Positions 61,273 through 64,000 of a stretch of 64,000 nucleotides of DNA are shown piece by piece. Positions within the stretch are counted from its first letter, which is position 1. Each line of letters begins with the position of its first letter. The notes below the pieces were generated by a model. That model made no database searches. It was not told the origin of the DNA and saw only the letters and a list, made by a program, of their open reading frames with translations. Location of the stretch: positions 6,014,001-6,078,000 of the forward strand of contig OX485809.1 of the NCBI GenBank assembly GCA_950295325.1, given 5' to 3'. A program made the translations under genes and the position numbers. Source of the DNA: Polytrichum commune (Eukaryota > Streptophyta > Polytrichopsida > Polytrichales > Polytrichaceae).

Positions 61273-61477
61273 ATAGTCGAGTGATAAATGGCCAACTTTG
61301 CAGTTAAGAATGGAGACCTTAAGGACATGGATAATAGTCGACTATGTTTTTATTATCTATTAATCACTCTAGGTTCAATTATGAACATAAGTGGGAGAGA
61401 AAAAAAAAAATCTTCACTTTGACCTCCTATAACTTTTGTATCTCAACCTTGATGTTGATACTTGAAATTATAGTCTG

Positions 61478-63217
61478 TGTAGAGTAGATTTTTGGGCTAT
61501 AGTCTGAATACAAACTTCTTGAATTAAGTTTTTTGAAGAACAGATGAAAATGTTGGACTATAGTCGGATGAAAGAGCTCTTAGAGCAGTTTTAGGAACTG
61601 AATGACCTCGGAGAGAAGTTACAACCGTATGGGAGGAAGGGAGATAAAGGACTATAGTCTGAAGGAGAAAGCAAGGCCATTTTCAAAGAGTGTTTTCTGG
61701 CTATAGTCTAGAGTAGTCGCTGATAAGCGAAGAACGTGTAGAATCGGCCAAATGCCGAGTGAAAAACTTTGCTTCAACTCTGTGATAGAGTGAAGTTTAG
61801 ATACTGTAATCAGTTTGAAAGTAATTGAGTTCTTTTGCGGAGTATGCAAGTGTATGAAAGCAATGTCATGATGTGGAGTGAATGATTGAAGCAAGTATGT
61901 AAAAGAAGAGAGATTAGAGTCATAATCTGAGTGGAAACCTAAGAGATTACGTGTATGTGCGCAAGTAGTCTTATAGAGAGTGCGGATGAATACGTCTCGG
62001 AAAGTGGAGAGACAGATCAGAGAGAAAGATAATTGGAAATGAAACATTTGAAGTTGAGGAAATACTGAGCGAATTAGTACGAGGAGGAACATAACAGCGT
62101 CGAAGAAGCCAATTTATAATCTAAGAAAGTTAAAACATCAAGTTAAGGCAATTGAGTGAAATATTGGAGGCTGACCTAAGTTGTTTCGCCGAGAGCCAGC
62201 AAGGTTGAGAACATCTAGCCAGGAGTGAAACAGAGAGAGAGATAGCGTCAGGGAGTTAAGGATTAACATTGATACTCAGGGCCCGAGAAAGGCTATAGTC
62301 ATTTGAGAGAGTTAGCGACCTGCAAAGAAGAGAAATTAGCGAGAGAGAGAAAGGAAGAGAAAGAAGCATGAATGCATATCATCAAAGAGAAGTGAGGAGA
62401 CCGATAGTTAATTAGACTCAGCATGAGTGAGGGGCAAAGAAAGACAAAGGCTTATTAGGGTAGAGAAGAGTGCAGTCTAATGATGTGATTACAGACGTGT
62501 TCACCCTAGAAGTGGAAGAAATATGGGTTGAGAGTGTTGCCCTCATCATTACTTAGTATATGAGGTGACTATTTGATATGGAGATGTCCCAATGGGAAAT
62601 GAGTGGTTGAAGTGGATTATAGTATTGAGCATGATTAATACTTGGCTAATTAAAGCTTTAAGTTAATATTGAATATAGTCATGCATGTTTATCTTATCTT
62701 GAGTTGTGCAGAGATTGCAGACCGAAAGGTTATGTGTGATGGTTCATGAATGGGATAAGTTCTTGAATGAGTATTAATGCCATTAAAATGAATAAATGAA
62801 CCATTATATTAGATGAATTCATTGGAATGTGAATTGCTGCCATTGCATTGTTCTTTTGTGGTCACCAAAAGATACTAACCCGAATAGGATGAAAATCCAT
62901 TGGAAGACTATTGTCCAGATACCAAAAGACTATTGACCAAGCTATTGAGCTTCACGATTGCAGTAGGTCAACAACGTAGAGTGATAGAAAATTACCCTGA
63001 AGATAGGACGGAATCACTCACGACTGAATAAGCACGAACGAACCATAAGAGTGGAGGAACGATGAATTAAAGAAGGAATGGAATAAGAAAGAACCTAAGT
63101 TGTTATTATGAACCTTAATCCAAAGTGACATTAACCCTTATAGACACTAACTCAGTCTTCCTGGAGACTTAGTACCCTGGGTTTTGTTGTTTTCAGTCAT
63201 AGCAAAAACTTACTACA
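61478..63217. mobile_element. Solo LTR B (1740 bp)
   Basis: Starts TGTAGAGTAGATTTTTGGGC and ends AAAAACTTACTACA; a perfect 5 bp duplication GTCTG flanks it (61473-61477 and 63218-63222). Its last 350 bp match LTR A. The 5' two-thirds are purine-rich with scattered GACTATAGTC words. Different flanking duplications show that LTR A and LTR B are separate insertions, not the two ends of one element. Confidence 0.85.
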
Positions 63218-63222
63218 GTCTG

Positions 63223-64000
63223 TGTGATTCACAATTGCTATCGAGATGAGACAATTCCCAAATCCCTCCAACACCTAAAAAATCTATAAAGTTGGACATG
63301 CCCATAATAGAGCTACATACTTTAAAATGAGTTTGCATTAGGGTTCCGGTCCCAAGAAATTTGGGGTCCAAATCACCCCTTAATGGACCATACATTTGAA
63401 CTTAAGAATGAACCCAAGCTTGAAAATTGATTTATCAAACTAGATGTATTTTTAACTAGGACACGTTAAGAGTTGGTAGGAAAGCACAAGGGCACGACCT
63501 CTCTTCATGCCTTGGACATGGTCCTTCATGTGAACTCTTTGGGTCCAAAAATGTTGCTCACGAATAAGGTTAGTTAATTTTGGAGTTTCTTTGGTGTTTG
63601 ACTTTATTTTAAACCCAGACTTAGTTGAACATGGTATCAACCCCTAAAACCAGGGCAACATCTCCCCAATATTGCCTTAAGAACTTTAGTGAAATTCAAC
63701 ATTTTATTAAAAAACAACATGTACATGTTATGGTGGATATGGTTATATGGATGACCTATTTGTAAAGTAAAAATATTTTACATGAATTTTTAGCCTTCCA
63801 TGTGTCCAAAACGAGAAAATTATAACACCAAAATATCCTTCTTAGCCTTTAAGGTTAAGCACACCTTAAGTTCTCCATCAACTTGGATGATAAGTTGAGC
63901 AATGAGGACGGACGGTGGAGCGCCACTTATCCGTCCTTGTGGGGAGGGTGGTAAATTTGTTAAGATTTTGCATCACCACCCATCCTCAAAAACGGATGAC
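63223..64000. other. AT-rich stretch without a gene
   Basis: No recognised gene, repeat or element end up to the window edge. Confidence 0.4.

Noticed and set aside
48292-63217. One large LTR retrotransposon using LTR A and LTR B as its two ends
   Set aside because: Each LTR has its own different 5 bp duplication, the intervening DNA contains unrelated complete elements, and no gag or pol motifs were seen.

Overview
The window is nuclear DNA from a plant, most likely a land plant. Three genes with multiple introns match plant families: an NDR-type AGC kinase, a CWC21/SRRM2-type splicing factor, and an LPEAT2-type acyltransferase with EF-hands. They sit in AT-rich DNA packed with terminal-inverted-repeat transposons, miniature foldback elements and solo LTRs. 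The low gene density and many old insertions suggest a large, repeat-rich genome. I cannot name the species; a seed-free plant is possible but not shown. All gene models come from reading splice sites and reading frames by eye.

Layout, 0-15 kb: the first 335-odd residues of the NDR kinase run leftward from 3757 and leave the window at base 1. A PIF/Harbinger gene pair follows: a spliced SANT/trihelix-like ORF1 (5914-7337, +) and an intact DDE transposase (9402-10754, -) that converge on each other. Tandem arrays with 152-158 bp periods lie on both sides. A 20 bp inverted match (19/20) at 4462 and 11990 could mark the ends of a complete 7.5 kb element. CWC21 (13513-15150, +) comes next; its intron holds a decayed LINE-like fragment.

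Layout, 15-29 kb: about 6 kb of gene-poor DNA leads to an unusual 2 kb array (about 21.6-23.7 kb). It holds eight diverged copies of a module ending in a good 3' splice-site sequence, directly upstream of LPEAT2 (23800-29137, +; six exons, 511 aa). LPEAT2 intron 1 holds further tandem, decaying copies of the 3' end of exon 1 with its splice donor. Intron 5 carries a 917 bp foldback transposon.

Layout, 29-64 kb: I found no convincing gene. The stretch is a record of insertions: Harbinger-type elements with GGGCCGGTT ends and TAA target duplications (31652, 41992, 57881), at least nine copies or fragments of a 375 bp MITE (called MITE-A here), two more MITE families (B and C), two elements with perfect 8 bp target duplications and related ends (55162, 59080), a 91 bp foldback with a 9 bp duplication (30376), a G-rich tandem array (40.8-41.6 kb) and two solo LTRs of one family (48292-50217, 61478-63217), each flanked by a perfect 5 bp duplication. 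One Harbinger element lies inside a MITE-A copy, which dates the two relative to each other.

The three host genes act in different processes (growth/morphogenesis signalling, pre-mRNA splicing, phospholipid remodelling) and show no functional clustering. The transposase/ORF1 pair is the likely kind of enzyme source for the Harbinger-type miniature elements, although its proposed ends do not match theirs.
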